Under the pieces are notes generated by a model that did not search any database, was not told the DNA's origin, and worked only from the letters and a program-made list of their open reading frames with translations. Shown here piece by piece: positions 32,056-41,381 of a DNA stretch of 64,000 nucleotides (the first letter of the stretch is position 1; every line of letters starts with the position of its first letter). The position numbers were made by a program, and so were the translations under genes. This DNA comes from Rebecca billardiae RCC1528 (Eukaryota > Haptophyta). The DNA lies in contig OZ251237.1 in assembly GCA_965240325.2 (NCBI GenBank), positions 1,178,001-1,242,000 on the forward strand, given 5' to 3'.

Positions 32056-35000
32056 ATGCAGACGGCGCACGGCCAACTCGTGCGCGCATGGAGGACGTCT
32101 TCGTCGGCTCATGGAGGAGACATAGCAGTGGTGGAGGACGGCGGCGCGCGCCTGGTCACGTACTCGGAGCTCGCGGCCCGTGCGAGGACGCAAGCCTCCA
32201 GGCTCTCGGCTATGGGCGTGCGCGCGCGCGACATTGTCGCCGTGACGCTCCCGCGCGGATCGGAGCAGATCGTTTCGATGCTTGCGGTCTGGGAGCTCGG
32301 CGGAGTGTACCTCCCCATCGACGCGGCCGTAATGCCACCCAAGCGTGTGGCCAGCCTCCTCGCGCATGCTCGGCCCCGCGCCGTCGTGGCGTCGGCCGTG
32401 TGCGCGCCGCAGAGTGGAGCGCGCGAGGGTGAGGAGCGCCCGCCGCCGGGCTGCTGCTACGTGCTCTTCACAAGCGGCTCGTCCGGGCTCCCCAAGGCCG
32501 TCGTCGGCAGCGAGGCCGGGCTGCTCGCCCGCTGCGCGTGGGCGCGCGGCGCGCTGCGCGCACACAGGGCGGGTGCGCGCGCCGTCGTCGCGCACCGCAC
32601 GTCGCTCGGGTTTGTCGACGCGCTCGCGGAGGTGGTGGCGCCGCTGCTGGCGGGCGGGCGTGTGGTCGCACTCCCCGAGCCTACCTCGCGCGAGCCCGCG
32701 CGCCTGCTCGCCGCGCTGCGCGCGCACCGCGTCACGCTCGTCACCGTGGTCCCGTCTCTGCTCACGATGCTGCTGCAGCAACTAGCCGCAGACGCGGCGG
32801 CGGGTGGCGGCTTCGAGGGAAGTCGCGCGCACGCGGCCGGCGAGGGCGCGTGCGTGCCCAGCCTCGAGACCGTCTGCAGCTCGGGCGAGGCCCTTCCCGC
32901 GTGCACCGCCGCGCGCTTCTTCGCCCCCGCCGCCGCCCCGCCCTCCGGCACTCGCGCTCGCGACCCGGCCGGTGGCGGGGCGCGACGCTCGTCCTGCTCG
33001 GCCCCTCCGCGCCTCCGGCTCGCGCCGCGGGCGTGCGAGCTGCTCAACCTGTACGGCTGCACCGAGGCGTCGGCGGACGCGTGCGCGCACCGCGTCAGCG
33101 CGACACGGCTCTCGCTCTCGCGCGCGCTCGTGCCCATCGGCCGCCCGCTCGGCCCGTGCGCGCGGCTGGCGCTGCGCGTGGCCTCCAGCCAAGCTGCCGC
33201 CGCGCCGCCGCGCGCGACAGCGGCCACTGCGGCCGTCGCAGCGGCCACCGAGCCGGCCGGCGGGCCGGCGGGGCAGAGTGTGTGGCGCTGGCTCGCGCTG
33301 CGCGCCGCGCCGCGCGGCTGCGTCGGCGAGCTCTGCATCGGTGGCAAGCTGTGTGCCCTGGGCTATCTGGCACCCGTGGCCAGCGGCAGCTGGCGGGACG
33401 GTCGCGCGGGCGGCAGCGCGCTGGCTGGCACGGGCGGCGGTGCGCCCGACTCTCGCGCTGCTGCAGCTGGGGCGGCGGGGTCGTTTGTGCGGCTCGCCGA
33501 GCGCGCGCGCGGCGTGCTCGAGCTCGCGCCGCCGGGCGCTCCCGCCTCCACCGACTACTTCTGCACGGGCGACCTGGCCGAGGTGGGCTCCGACGGGAGT
33601 CTGCACTTCCTCGGCCGGCTGCTGCCGACGGCGCCCGCGCCGACGCCCGATGGACGTGCGCGCTCGTCGGCGCCGCCCGGTCCACGCGGCGGGCACGAGC
33701 GCTCGGCCGGGGCGCGGCGCGCACGGCAGCCGGGCGCCGAGCCGGCCCTCGGCGCGCGCGCACCGAGCGCGCCAGCCAGCACCGATCTGCTCGTGCAGCT
33801 CAACGGGGCGCGCTGCGACCTCGGCGCCGTCGAGTCGAGCGTACGCGAAGGGCTGCGCGGCCGCGCGGCGCGCGGGCCAGCGGACGGCACCGCGGAGGGC
33901 GGCGCGGCTGGCGAGCGCGCGGCCCGTGTCGTCGACGCTGCTGTCGTCGCGTGCCGAGTCGTGCCGCTGGGCGAGCGCAGGCTGGAGCACACGGTGCTGT
34001 GCGCGTTCCTCCGGCTCGGCGCTGGCGCGGGCGCGCGCGCGGCCGACGAGGCGGCTGAGGGCGCGGCAGGCGCGGGCGCGGGCGCGGCCGAGTCGAGCGT
34101 GGTGCCAGTCTCGGCGCAGGTCGAGGCGGGGTGGCGTCGGGCGCTCGCGGAGACCCTGCCGGCACACGAGCTTCCGAGCAGGCTGTGTGCACTCCGCGCA
34201 TGGCCGTGCACGGCTGCTGGGAAGGTGGACCGAGCAGCTCTGCGCGCGCTCGCGTCGCGCTTGCTGACACGCACAGCCGAGCAGCATGGCGCACCGGCCG
34301 CCAAGCGCGCGCGCACGGCCGCGCACCCGCCCGCGGGCATGGGGGCGGGCAGCAGCATGCGCGCACGCGGCGCTTGGTCGGGCGACGCGAGGGCGAGCCC
34401 GCAGCCGCCAGGTCCGGCCATGCCGAGTCCGGTGGACGCGAGCGAGCGCGAGGCTGCCGAGCGATGCGTGCTTGAGCTCTTGAGCGAGCTCGCGCCCGGA
34501 CACGCGGACGCAGCCCTTCATGCGCCAGCAGGCCGCGGAGAGCAGCAGCAGCAGCAGCAGCTCACCCTGCGCGAGCTGGGCGTGGGCTCAATCGGCGCGG
34601 TCGCGTTGGCTCACGCGCTGCGCGCGCGCGGCTGGGCGGAGCCGGGCGGGGCCATCGATCCGCTCGCGCTGGCCGACGGCACAGCGCAGCAGATTGCACG
34701 GCGCCTCACGCGCGTGCGAGCGCACGCGAGCGCGTTGGGTGGCGGCCTGGGCGTGCAGCCAGGACCGCCGAGCGCAGAGCGCGGCGGGGCGGAGCCTTCG
34801 CGCTCGACGGCAGCGGCAGCAGACGTGACGGTGGCGGCGCCGGCGGCCGCTGAAGCGCACGGCGCTCTGTCTCCGCCGCGGCCAAGCACGCCGCGCGCTG
34901 GGTCGTCACGCGGTGCAGAGCCCGGCGAGGGCGACAGCGATGATGGCGGCGGCTCGGCTGCCACGAGCGCGCGCCCACCGCCGCCGCCTGTGGAGCCAGG

Positions 35001-36240
35001 GCTCTCCCCGCCGGCAGGACTGAGGCCGCACGGCCCGGCCTCACCGCGCCGCGCTGCCGCCGTGTGCTGGCGATCTCGAGCGAATCTCGCCTCCTCGGGC
35101 GCAGACGACCACCCAGCGGGCATTGCGGCGCTGGCGGGTGCCGCGCGCGTGGGCGCGGCGGCAGGCACGGCTGCGCGGCCGCGCCGGCTGGCGTGCGCGT
35201 GGACCTCCTGCCTGGGCAAGTGCGTCGACGCGAGCCCGCTGCTGGTCGAGTGGCGCGCGGCCTCGACGGCGGAGGGCGCCGATGTAATCGCGCTGTGCTA
35301 CATCGGCAGCCACTCGGGCGAGTTCGTCGCGCTCGACGTGTGCAGCGGCGCGCGCGTGTGGGCGCGCACGCTGCCCGGGCGCATCGAGTCCTCCGCAGCG
35401 ACGGACGCGCGGGGCGAGCGTGTGTACGTCGGCTGCTACGACGGGAGTGTGCGCGCGCTGTGCGCGCGCACGGGGCGGGAGGCGTGGGCCGCGCACACTG
35501 GCGCAGAGGTCAAGGCTTCCCCCTGCGTCGTCAGCCACCGCGGCCAGCACCCCACCGTCTGGGTCGGCTCCTTCGACCGGACTCTCACGGCGCTCGACGC
35601 GCCGAGCGGTGAGAATCTTCTCACGCTGCAGGTGGACGCCGCCGTGTACGCGGCGGCGGTGGCCGCGGAGGAGCGCGGGGCCGTGTACGCGGCCACGCTC
35701 GGAGGGCTGGTGCTCGCGCTCGACAGCCACGCTGTACGCCGTGGCGGCGCCGAGCTCTGGCGCGCGCGCGTCGGCGCGCCCGTCTTCGCCTCGCCACGGC
35801 TGTGCGCTTCGCTGCTGCTCGTCGCCGGCGTGGACGGCGTGCTCAGTGCGCTCGGCGCGCACGACGGCGTGCGCGCCTGGACAGTGAGTGCGGGCGCCGC
35901 CGTCTTCGCCACGCCGCTCTGCACGCACGCGCACGCGTACGTGGCCACGCAGGACGGGACGCTGCGATGCTTCGGCGTGGACGGCGAGGGCGCGGTGCCG
36001 CGCTGGGCGGTGCAGCTCGGCGTGGGCGGGCACTCCGCGCCGTGCACGCTGCGCGGCGGGCTGCTCGTGCTCGGCACCGCCGACGGGCACGTTGTCGCCG
36101 CGCGCTGCGCCGATGGCACTGAGGTGGCGCGCGTACGGCTGCCCGCAGGTGTCTTCTCATCGCCGGTCGTCACCTGCGGTGCGCGCATCGTCGTCGGGTG
36201 CCGCGACGACAACGTGTACGCGCTCGACATGTGCGGCTGA
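32056..36240 (+). CDS. AASDH/ACSF4-type adenylation - carrier protein - beta-propeller enzyme
   Basis: Single exon, 1394 aa from this ATG; an in-frame ATG at 31903 would add 51 residues. Domain order: an adenylation domain with FTSGSSGLPK (about 138-147), LYGCTEAS, YFCTGDLAEV, and the catalytic lysine in AAGKVDR (Lys723); a phosphopantetheine carrier domain with LGVGSIGAVAL, attachment Ser845; a Pro/Ala-rich linker; and a C-terminal PQQ-type beta-propeller (about 1043-1394) of repeats such as YIGSHSGEFVALDVCSGARVW and VYVGCYDGSVRAL. The same three-part architecture is found in AASDH (ACSF4) of animals and other eukaryotes, a relative of non-ribosomal peptide synthetases whose substrate is debated (beta-alanine or 2-aminoadipate type). 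The A domain is inflated by Ala/Arg-rich insertions. The start was chosen because family members begin about 20-30 residues before the first conserved block. Confidence 0.88.
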   Translation: MQTAHGQLVRAWRTSSSAHGGDIAVVEDGGARLVTYSELAARARTQASRLSAMGVRARDIVAVTLPRGSEQIVSMLAVWELGGVYLPIDAAVMPPKRVASLLAHARPRAVVASAVCAPQSGAREGEERPPPGCCYVLFTSGSSGLPKAVVGSEAGLLARCAWARGALRAHRAGARAVVAHRTSLGFVDALAEVVAPLLAGGRVVALPEPTSREPARLLAALRAHRVTLVTVVPSLLTMLLQQLAADAAAGGGFEGSRAHAAGEGACVPSLETVCSSGEALPACTAARFFAPAAAPPSGTRARDPAGGGARRSSCSAPPRLRLAPRACELLNLYGCTEASADACAHRVSATRLSLSRALVPIGRPLGPCARLALRVASSQAAAAPPRATAATAAVAAATEPAGGPAGQSVWRWLALRAAPRGCVGELCIGGKLCALGYLAPVASGSWRDGRAGGSALAGTGGGAPDSRAAAAGAAGSFVRLAERARGVLELAPPGAPASTDYFCTGDLAEVGSDGSLHFLGRLLPTAPAPTPDGRARSSAPPGPRGGHERSAGARRARQPGAEPALGARAPSAPASTDLLVQLNGARCDLGAVESSVREGLRGRAARGPADGTAEGGAAGERAARVVDAAVVACRVVPLGERRLEHTVLCAFLRLGAGAGARAADEAAEGAAGAGAGAAESSVVPVSAQVEAGWRRALAETLPAHELPSRLCALRAWPCTAAGKVDRAALRALASRLLTRTAEQHGAPAAKRARTAAHPPAGMGAGSSMRARGAWSGDARASPQPPGPAMPSPVDASEREAAERCVLELLSELAPGHADAALHAPAGRGEQQQQQQLTLRELGVGSIGAVALAHALRARGWAEPGGAIDPLALADGTAQQIARRLTRVRAHASALGGGLGVQPGPPSAERGGAEPSRSTAAAADVTVAAPAAAEAHGALSPPRPSTPRAGSSRGAEPGEGDSDDGGGSAATSARPPPPPVEPGLSPPAGLRPHGPASPRRAAAVCWRSRANLASSGADDHPAGIAALAGAARVGAAAGTAARPRRLACAWTSCLGKCVDASPLLVEWRAASTAEGADVIALCYIGSHSGEFVALDVCSGARVWARTLPGRIESSAATDARGERVYVGCYDGSVRALCARTGREAWAAHTGAEVKASPCVVSHRGQHPTVWVGSFDRTLTALDAPSGENLLTLQVDAAVYAAAVAAEERGAVYAATLGGLVLALDSHAVRRGGAELWRARVGAPVFASPRLCASLLLVAGVDGVLSALGAHDGVRAWTVSAGAAVFATPLCTHAHAYVATQDGTLRCFGVDGEGAVPRWAVQLGVGGHSAPCTLRGGLLVLGTADGHVVAARCADGTEVARVRLPAGVFSSPVVTCGARIVVGCRDDNVYALDMCG

Positions 36241-36533
36241 GCGTGGCCGTGGGAGCGGGCACCCGGTGGTCGCTGCGTCAGCTGATGCACACCGCCCGAG
36301 AGCTGTAACAAGAGCCGTGACGCGAGACTCGTCGAGCTTGCAAGATTGTACAGTATTGTCATACGTACAACGGTCTATCGTGGTCCACTTTCAACTTCCT
36401 GCCACGCGTGGAGTGCGAGCCGCCATCGTTCTTTCTGCTGGACCCAGTGCTTTCAGCTTGCGCGGGGGGACGAATCGCGAAATTAAAGTGCCCATCAAAA
36501 CACGACGAGGACGGTGACGAACCGCGAACGACG

Positions 36534-37814
36534 ATGGCGTCGTTGTTGGTGCCCCGTGTGAGCGTGCTGCTGGCGCTGCTGGCCACATGCAGCCAAGTCC
36601 AGGCCGCGCAGATCGCGCGCACCACGTTCACCTGGCCGTCGCGTCCAGGCCTCAACATCCACTTCGCCAGCGCCGCGAGCCCTGCCGCTGCAGCGCGTGG
36701 CGCCGCGCCGCTCGTGCTTCTTCCCGGCTTTGGCGTCGGCGAGTTCCACTACACGGCGCAGCTCGCAGCGCTCGGCGACGAGCGCCGCACGTACGCGCTC
36801 GACTGGCTGGGCCAGGGTAAGAGCTGGCCCGAGGACGAGGCCGCCGAGCGCGGGCTCATCTACGACGCGGAGATGTGGACCGAGCAGCTCGAGATGTTCC
36901 TCGAGACGCAGCTCGGCGCAGAGCCGGCCGTGCTCGCCGGAAACTCGCTGGGTGGCTTCCTCGCAGTGCAGCTCGCGCTGAAGCGGCCCGACCTGGTGCG
37001 CTCGCTCGTGCTGATGAATGCCACGCCGTTCTGGTCGTTCGCGCCGCCGCGCCGCGCCGCAGACGCGTGGCGGCCGTTTGGCTGGGACGCGTCTCTGCCG
37101 GCTCCCGGCGTGCCGTATGCCATCGGCTCGCGGTGGTTCGACACGCTGCGCTCGCCCACCACGATCGAGACGATGCTGGGGACGGTGTACGCCGACGGGC
37201 GCGCGGTGCGCGACGTCGTCCACCCCGTGCACGAGCTCGGCGCGCACGACGACGACCTCGTCTCCGCGGTCGCCGAGGCGGCGGCACTCGCGGCGCAACA
37301 CGAGGAGCATGGCGGCAAGCTGCCTGAGGCCATCGCGAGCGCGGCGAGCCGGCGCGGCGGGCACTCGGCGTTCACGTCGATCCTCTTCTCGCCGCGCACC
37401 GAGGTGTCGTTCGAGGACGCGCTGCTGCGCGTGCGCAGCCGAGCTGACGCGCCGTCCGTCCTGCTCGCGTGCGGCGCGGACGACCCCTGGGTGACGCCAC
37501 TGTGGGCGGAGCGCGCGTACCGGCGCGTGGCGCTTGAGAGCAGCAGCGGGGTCGCTCACTACAGCCTGACGCCCGTGGGCCACTGCCCGCACCACGAGGC
37601 GCCGCTGCTCACGAGCGAGCTGCTCAGCCGGTGGACGGCGGCCGTCGACGCCGCCGATTCGCCGTGCGCGAGCATGCCGCAGGAGCTCCAGCGCGCCGAG
37701 GCGTTCGGCCGGCGCGTCGCGGCGGTGCGCGTGGATGGCGCGCCGCACGGGCTGATCGAGCGGCTCGCGGCGCGGCTGGACAGGCCGAGCCCGGTCTCGC
37801 TCACACGAGAGTGA
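36534..37814 (+). CDS. Pheophytinase-like alpha/beta hydrolase
   Basis: Single exon, 426 aa. It begins with a signal-peptide-like hydrophobic stretch (residues 1 to about 24), consistent with import into a complex plastid or the secretory route. The core matches plant pheophytinase block by block: LLPGFGVGEFHYTAQL, DWLGQG, the nucleophile elbow GNSLGG (Ser138), LMNATPFWSF, SAFTSILFSP, DDPWVTPLW (acid Asp317 or 316) and GHCPHHE (His350). Pheophytinase removes phytol from Mg-free chlorophyll during chlorophyll breakdown. A role in pheophytin or chlorophyll dephytylation is therefore likely, though algal paralogues may have other esters as substrates. The C-terminal roughly 55 residues extend beyond the hydrolase fold. 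It lies 293 bp downstream of the AASDH-like gene, same strand. Confidence 0.85.
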   Translation: MASLLVPRVSVLLALLATCSQVQAAQIARTTFTWPSRPGLNIHFASAASPAAAARGAAPLVLLPGFGVGEFHYTAQLAALGDERRTYALDWLGQGKSWPEDEAAERGLIYDAEMWTEQLEMFLETQLGAEPAVLAGNSLGGFLAVQLALKRPDLVRSLVLMNATPFWSFAPPRRAADAWRPFGWDASLPAPGVPYAIGSRWFDTLRSPTTIETMLGTVYADGRAVRDVVHPVHELGAHDDDLVSAVAEAAALAAQHEEHGGKLPEAIASAASRRGGHSAFTSILFSPRTEVSFEDALLRVRSRADAPSVLLACGADDPWVTPLWAERAYRRVALESSSGVAHYSLTPVGHCPHHEAPLLTSELLSRWTAAVDAADSPCASMPQELQRAEAFGRRVAAVRVDGAPHGLIERLAARLDRPSPVSLTRE

Positions 37815-38158
37815 GAAGCCGACGCGGCGGTCCCGCAGTGTCGGCAAGACGATGCGTGCGGGGAGTACGGTAGAATCATATCAATACTCGGTGACGGTCC
37901 GAGTCACACTCAAGCCCAAGGGCAAGGGCGGCCAAGGCGGTGAACCGCTGCTGCTGTATTGGTGTAATTATAATATATATTATAATATATTAATTAATTC
38001 GATTATATGGCTATATATATATTAACGACAGTAGTAGCAGACAGTGTCACTATATTGACACTATCGGCTGACGACGCGTGGCACCGCAACCACCGCGGTG
38101 GCGCGCGCGCGTCGATGACGCCAGACGGTGCGTCGAGCTTCCGCTCGGCGATGGACTA
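37815..38158. other. 3' flank and AT-rich spacer
   Basis: AT-rich run near 37965-38025 (TATAATATATTAATTAATT type) after the hydrolase gene; this is the target region of the 515-bp MITE. The last two bases (38157-38158) are the TA flank. No gene. Confidence 0.5.
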
Positions 38159-38673
38159 CAGGCAATCGCGGGCAATAAGAAGTCAGAGATCTCACGGCTA
38201 GCCTCGGTTTCTTAGCCGTTCGGTAGCCCGAGCGCCTACGGAGTCTCAGTTTCTTAGCTAGGTCCGCCCGCCGCGCAGGCGCGGGGGGCGCAGGGGGGCA
38301 GAGCCCCCCGCTGAGTCTTTAGGCCCGGCCGGCGAGGCCGACGAAAGTTTTGGGCCTTTTTGGAGCAAATCTGGCATGATGTTGCATGGATGCTGCGGTG
38401 CACTGGCCAGGAGTCAGTCATCAGGAGAAGTCGGGACTTGGCCTGTACTCGTAGTCGGGCCGCGCGCCGCGTCCCCGACGGGCCGACTGCGCCTCGCCGC
38501 CCGTCGCCCCTCGGCGGACCACTCGTCAGCCGGGACGACGTAGTCCCGGTTTCTTAGTGTGACTATGCGTATAGCGAACCAGCCAATCGCTAGCCTCAGT
38601 TTCTAGGCCAGATCCGCAGATAGCAAGCCCCAGTTTCTTAACGTGACAGCTCCTTATTGCCCGCGATTGCCTG
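38159..38673. mobile_element. 515-bp MITE (family A), intact copy and empty site
   Basis: Ends are CAGGCAATCGCGGGCAATAA and its reverse complement, at least 21 bp perfect, flanked by TA on both sides (38157-38158, 38674-38675). Subterminal repeats of the type CAGTTTCTTA / GGTTTCTTAG occur several times in both arms. There is no coding capacity. The same sequence recurs at 48364-50730, where two extra insertions split it; positions 38318-38326 and 38452-38453 here are the uninterrupted target sites. Confidence 0.93.
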
Positions 38674-39157
38674 TATTGATGGAGTGATGGGCGACTACGA
38701 GGCCGGGGGGGACGACGGCGAGGAGCGCTGCGGATCCTGGTGTTTCGGTCTCCGCTGCTCGATCTGCTGCTACAGCTTGCTGACTCTGACGCCTGCCCGT
38801 TGCATACCACGTCGTCCACCCTCCCCCCGTCATCCACCCTCTGAGGCCTCTGACTCTGAGGCCCGCGACGCCGCGTCAACGACAGCTTAGGACCGCCGAC
38901 GCCGTCAACGACAGTAGCAGACAGTGTCACTCACAGTGTGCTGCTCAGTTCTCTGGTCTGCATCACCCTCCGCAGAGGGCAAACAGCGTCAGTTGGTTGT
39001 CAGTCCGTGTGCATCCGCCCGATGGGTGGCTCGCGCGCCTCAGTCAGTCAGGAGGGGGCCGAGTCGTTCGCGGCTGCAAGCAAGTTCACGGTGGCACGGC
39101 GGCATGTGGGATGCCCATGCGGCCATCGGCCTGGACCATCGGCGTGAGGTGTGGCCG
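38674..39157. other. Spacer, no gene seen
   Basis: Begins with the right TA flank of the MITE, then CCT-rich and short direct-repeat sequence (the GACAGTAGCAGACAGTGTCACT motif at 38912 also occurs near 38027, on the other side of the MITE). No coding signature. Confidence 0.5.
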
Positions 39158-39793
39158 TCAGGCACGCAGGCTGGTCATATCGGCTGGCTGCGGTGGGAAT
39201 GCTTTCGCGTCCAGGGCGAGCTGCGCGGCAATGGCCCGCTGCATCTCGCGCTCGAGCAGCAAGAGGAAGGACGCATTGGTGGGCATTGGGCAAAACGGGT
39301 TGTTGTTCGTCGGCGCGATCGCAGGCAGCCAGGGCATGGCTGGAGCCTGCGAAAGCTCAATGCCGAGGATGGGCAACCATGACGCGCGCATGCCCAGGTC
39401 GGTCGGCGTCGTGATCTTCGCGGGGGCCGGCACGTCCTCGGATCGCGGATTGAGCTGCTCGAGAGGCCGCGCGGCGGCGAGCATCGCATGCAGCGAGGGC
39501 TCGGAGGGCATGTGCTCGGCCTGGCCGGCGTGCGAAGGCGGGGGCGAAGATGGCGTCTCGACGTCCTTGCGTGCGCGCTGCCGGCGGTTTTGGAACCAGA
39601 TGCGTGCCTGTCGTGGTTGCACGCCGAGTGCCCGAGAGAGCGCATCGACGGTCGCCGCATTCGGCGTGTCGCACACGTCGAACATGGCCTTGAGGAGCGC
39701 CCTCTGCGCGGGGTTCGGCCTCCACCGGCGGCGAAAGGTCACGCCCCGTTCGGTTGTGGGCTGATTGGACGCCGGCGGCGGCATCGAGGGCAT
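39158..39793 (-). CDS. Homeodomain protein
   Basis: Single exon, 211 aa. A 60-residue homeodomain occupies about residues 18-77: an N-terminal arm with RRRWRP, helix 1 AQRALLKAMF, helix 2 AATVDALSRALG, and recognition helix 3 ARIWFQNRRQRARK with the invariant Trp, Phe, Asn and Arg (WFQNRR at 66-71). Helix 3 contacts the DNA major groove, so this is a sequence-specific nuclear transcription factor. The rest is Pro/Ala-rich with a hydrophobic C-terminal region (SFLLLLEREMQRAIAAQLAL) that could form an amphipathic helix for dimerisation. There is no TALE three-residue loop insertion visible, no POU or LIM domain, and so no subclass can be named. The target genes are unknown. Confidence 0.88.
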   Translation of the reverse strand: MPSMPPPASNQPTTERGVTFRRRWRPNPAQRALLKAMFDVCDTPNAATVDALSRALGVQPRQARIWFQNRRQRARKDVETPSSPPPSHAGQAEHMPSEPSLHAMLAAARPLEQLNPRSEDVPAPAKITTPTDLGMRASWLPILGIELSQAPAMPWLPAIAPTNNNPFCPMPTNASFLLLLEREMQRAIAAQLALDAKAFPPQPADMTSLRA

Positions 39794-40098
39794 GGTGTGC
39801 AGCGCCGTGGAGCGTACGAGCGTTGCGTGCGCGGGATCGGGTAGGCGTGTCTGTTCACGACTTCGTGGCGACGCGGCGGAATCCTTCGCCCTCGATCGGC
39901 CTCTTCAGGCTGTGCGAGAGTACACATTCCGAGCGCATCTCATCGCCTAAAATAGGACGTACAGGTATTCGTTTTGAGAGTAGAGCTCCAGCAGAAAGTG
40001 CTCGAACTCGGCCCTTGTTGCGTCGCTTGGCGACTCTGTTGGCGTCCTCCAGCCTGAAAAGGCGCAATCTTGATGACCCACGTGGACATTCGTTCTAT

Positions 40099-40132
40099 CA
40101 AGGGAGATAGCCGTAAACGGCTATCTCCCTTG
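40099..40132. repeat. Perfect hairpin, 15-bp stem
   Basis: CAAGGGAGATAGCCG, loop TAAA, then the exact reverse complement. It stands isolated, with no element boundaries seen beside it. Confidence 0.9.
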
Positions 40133-41013
40133 TGATATTATAGAGCCATTCCTCAATGTATAACCGTAAAAGTAATTGTTAGTGGGGGAAGTATTGTTCG
40201 TATTACCTACCACGAAATTCAGGGACTCACATTGTCAGCTCGCACCCGCAGTCCATAGTCTGGATTCTGGAATCTCTGGCCTTCCGATCTTGAGTTCAGG
40301 CCAGGCGAGTGAAGGAGCCAGCTGTGGCGGCCGTGTGGCGGTGCGGCCACGCCAGCCACCATCGCGTGCGCGGTACGTGGAGCGGTGGGCGCGGGTCGGG
40401 CACTCGCCTGGGTGGGGGCCGCGTAGCATGTCCACGCGTCAGGCCGCCACGCGCCGCCAAGCTGGCGCCTGCATGGATCGACGCGCACGCAGTTTTTGGC
40501 CGTCGAGCGCCAAACTGTAAATTTGAAACATGCTCAGTCACTTTGAGACGATCGCAGGAAGGCAGCGAAACGCGATAGACATGCGCAGACCATTGGCGTG
40601 CGGACACGGGTCAGTATCACAGCTCGCGAGACCCGAATGCGTCGCATTGCGCTTGCTCTGATGCGCCGTCACAGCCGCTTGTTCAAGCTCGTCATGCTCG
40701 TGACTGCACAGCGGTATGATGACGGCCCGCAAGTCTCCTGATTCGTCGGCGGCAGTGCTCGATCGTCGACAAGTCAGCGTTGGTGGCAGAGTACCGCCTG
40801 CACCGCGATCGAATAGCTTGAGCACGTGATGGCCGAGGAGCCGTGAAACGTGATCAAGCTCGTGAGCGGCGATGCGAGGCGGCCTGGCGCGCGACCAGCA
40901 TTCCTGATCCTTGCCGCGGGCGCGTGCCCGACCGGCGCCGACCGCTCCGCACATCGCGCGCGCGCTGGCGGCTTGGGCGTGCAGCCACGGCTGGCGCATG
41001 ACCAAGGTGAGGC

Positions 41014-41081
41014 GCGGTGCGTGTCCACGGCTGGCAGGACGCGCACCGCGGTGCGTGTCCACGGCTGGCAGGACGCGCACC
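41014..41081. repeat. 34-bp perfect tandem pair
   Basis: The unit beginning GCGGTGCGTGTCCACGGCTG occurs twice head-to-tail without mismatch. Confidence 0.95.
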
Positions 41082-41342
41082 GCAGCCTCCTCCTCGAACG
41101 CTGCTAACTTCATTCGGTGCCAAAGCGGGGTTTTGCTGCCGACCTTCTAATAGAGTTCCACGGGACACGGCGGGCGGTAACTGACGCGCGCTGGAGCTGC
41201 GCGCGAGACGCGGGCGTGGGCGCATTGTTGGTGCCCGACCGGTCAGTCAAGAGGGCCCGCTGCGCGCTGCGCGGTGGGCCACGCTAATGACGAACCCGAC
41301 GTCTTGCCCGGCTGCTACTCGGGCCGGGGGTTTGGTGGTAAG

Positions 41343-41381
41343 GATTTTCCGAAAAATCGGCCGCCGGTTTTTCGGAAAATC
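41343..41381. repeat. 39-bp near-perfect palindrome
   Basis: GATTTTCCGAAAAA pairs with TTTTTCGGAAAATC, and the intervening TCGGCCGCCGG also pairs almost fully, leaving a one-base centre. It could form a cruciform, or be the paired ends of a very short inverted-repeat insertion. Confidence 0.88.

Noticed and set aside
40099-40132. Helitron 3' end
   Set aside because: There is a hairpin but no CTRR terminus within 15 bases on either strand.
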